5,768 nt of DNA from Puniceicoccales bacterium (GTDB taxonomy: Bacteria; Verrucomicrobiota; Verrucomicrobiia; Opitutales; JAIRKQ01). Under the pieces are notes generated by a model. That model did no database searches. It was not told the origin of the DNA and worked only from the letters and a program-made list of their open reading frames with translations. Positions 5,743-5,768 of the stretch are shown piece after piece. The DNA lies in NCBI GenBank assembly GCA_031270385.1, contig JAISXS010000075.1, forward strand, positions 1 to 5,768, in the 5' to 3' direction. The translations under genes were made by a program, and so were the position numbers. Positions within the stretch are counted from its first letter, which is position 1; the number at the start of each line of letters is the position of its first letter.

Positions 5743-5768
5743 CCCAAAATTTTTCGATGGGATTGGAA

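Overview
The window reads as a piece of a moderately AT-rich, Gram-negative bacterial chromosome, probably host-associated. The reasons are two Sel1-repeat genes of the kind common in intracellular or symbiotic bacteria, a GspF/PilC-type inner-membrane platform protein, and a cytoplasmic GH13 debranching enzyme. Three of the four larger genes lack a convincing Shine-Dalgarno sequence, and the fourth has its start outside the window. The lineage cannot be fixed from this sequence. A Verrucomicrobiota/Opitutales-like or related symbiont is only a guess.

Layout, all genes on the + strand: (1) 1-522, a Sel1-repeat gene open at the left edge; (2) 523-998, a gene-poor stretch with a 10-bp stem-loop, a palindromic element and a 41-bp tandem repeat; (3) 999-2264, a complete GspF/PilC-family membrane protein; (4) 2321-4741, a large pullulanase/isoamylase-type GH13 enzyme with a poorly recognised N-terminal extension; (5) 4742-4995, a second gene-free stretch with another palindromic element; (6) 4996-5742, an exported Sel1-repeat protein with an exact 108-bp repeat period.

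The most interesting structure is not a conventional gene. A palindromic element of about 105-110 bp, with imperfect 27-30-nt terminal inverted repeats and a partly conserved core of about 51 nt, occurs three times in full (358-463, 696-800, 4837-4947). A fourth left arm lies at 5650-5676. Copies 2 and 3 are intergenic and share an orientation. Copy 1 has its core in the opposite orientation and lies wholly inside the first Sel1 gene, in frame, encoding about 35 residues of its C-terminus. The fourth arm sits inside the other Sel1 gene in the same reading frame and joins the Sel1 array at nearly the same codon. This resembles the Rickettsia palindromic elements that insert in frame into protein genes, but the sequence family is not one I recognise.

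Functional links between the genes are weak. The GspF/PilC gene and the debranching gene are 56 bp apart and may be co-transcribed, but they act in unrelated processes (type II secretion or type IV pilus assembly, and alpha-glucan breakdown). The two Sel1 genes flanking them share repeat sequence and tail structure and are probably paralogues.
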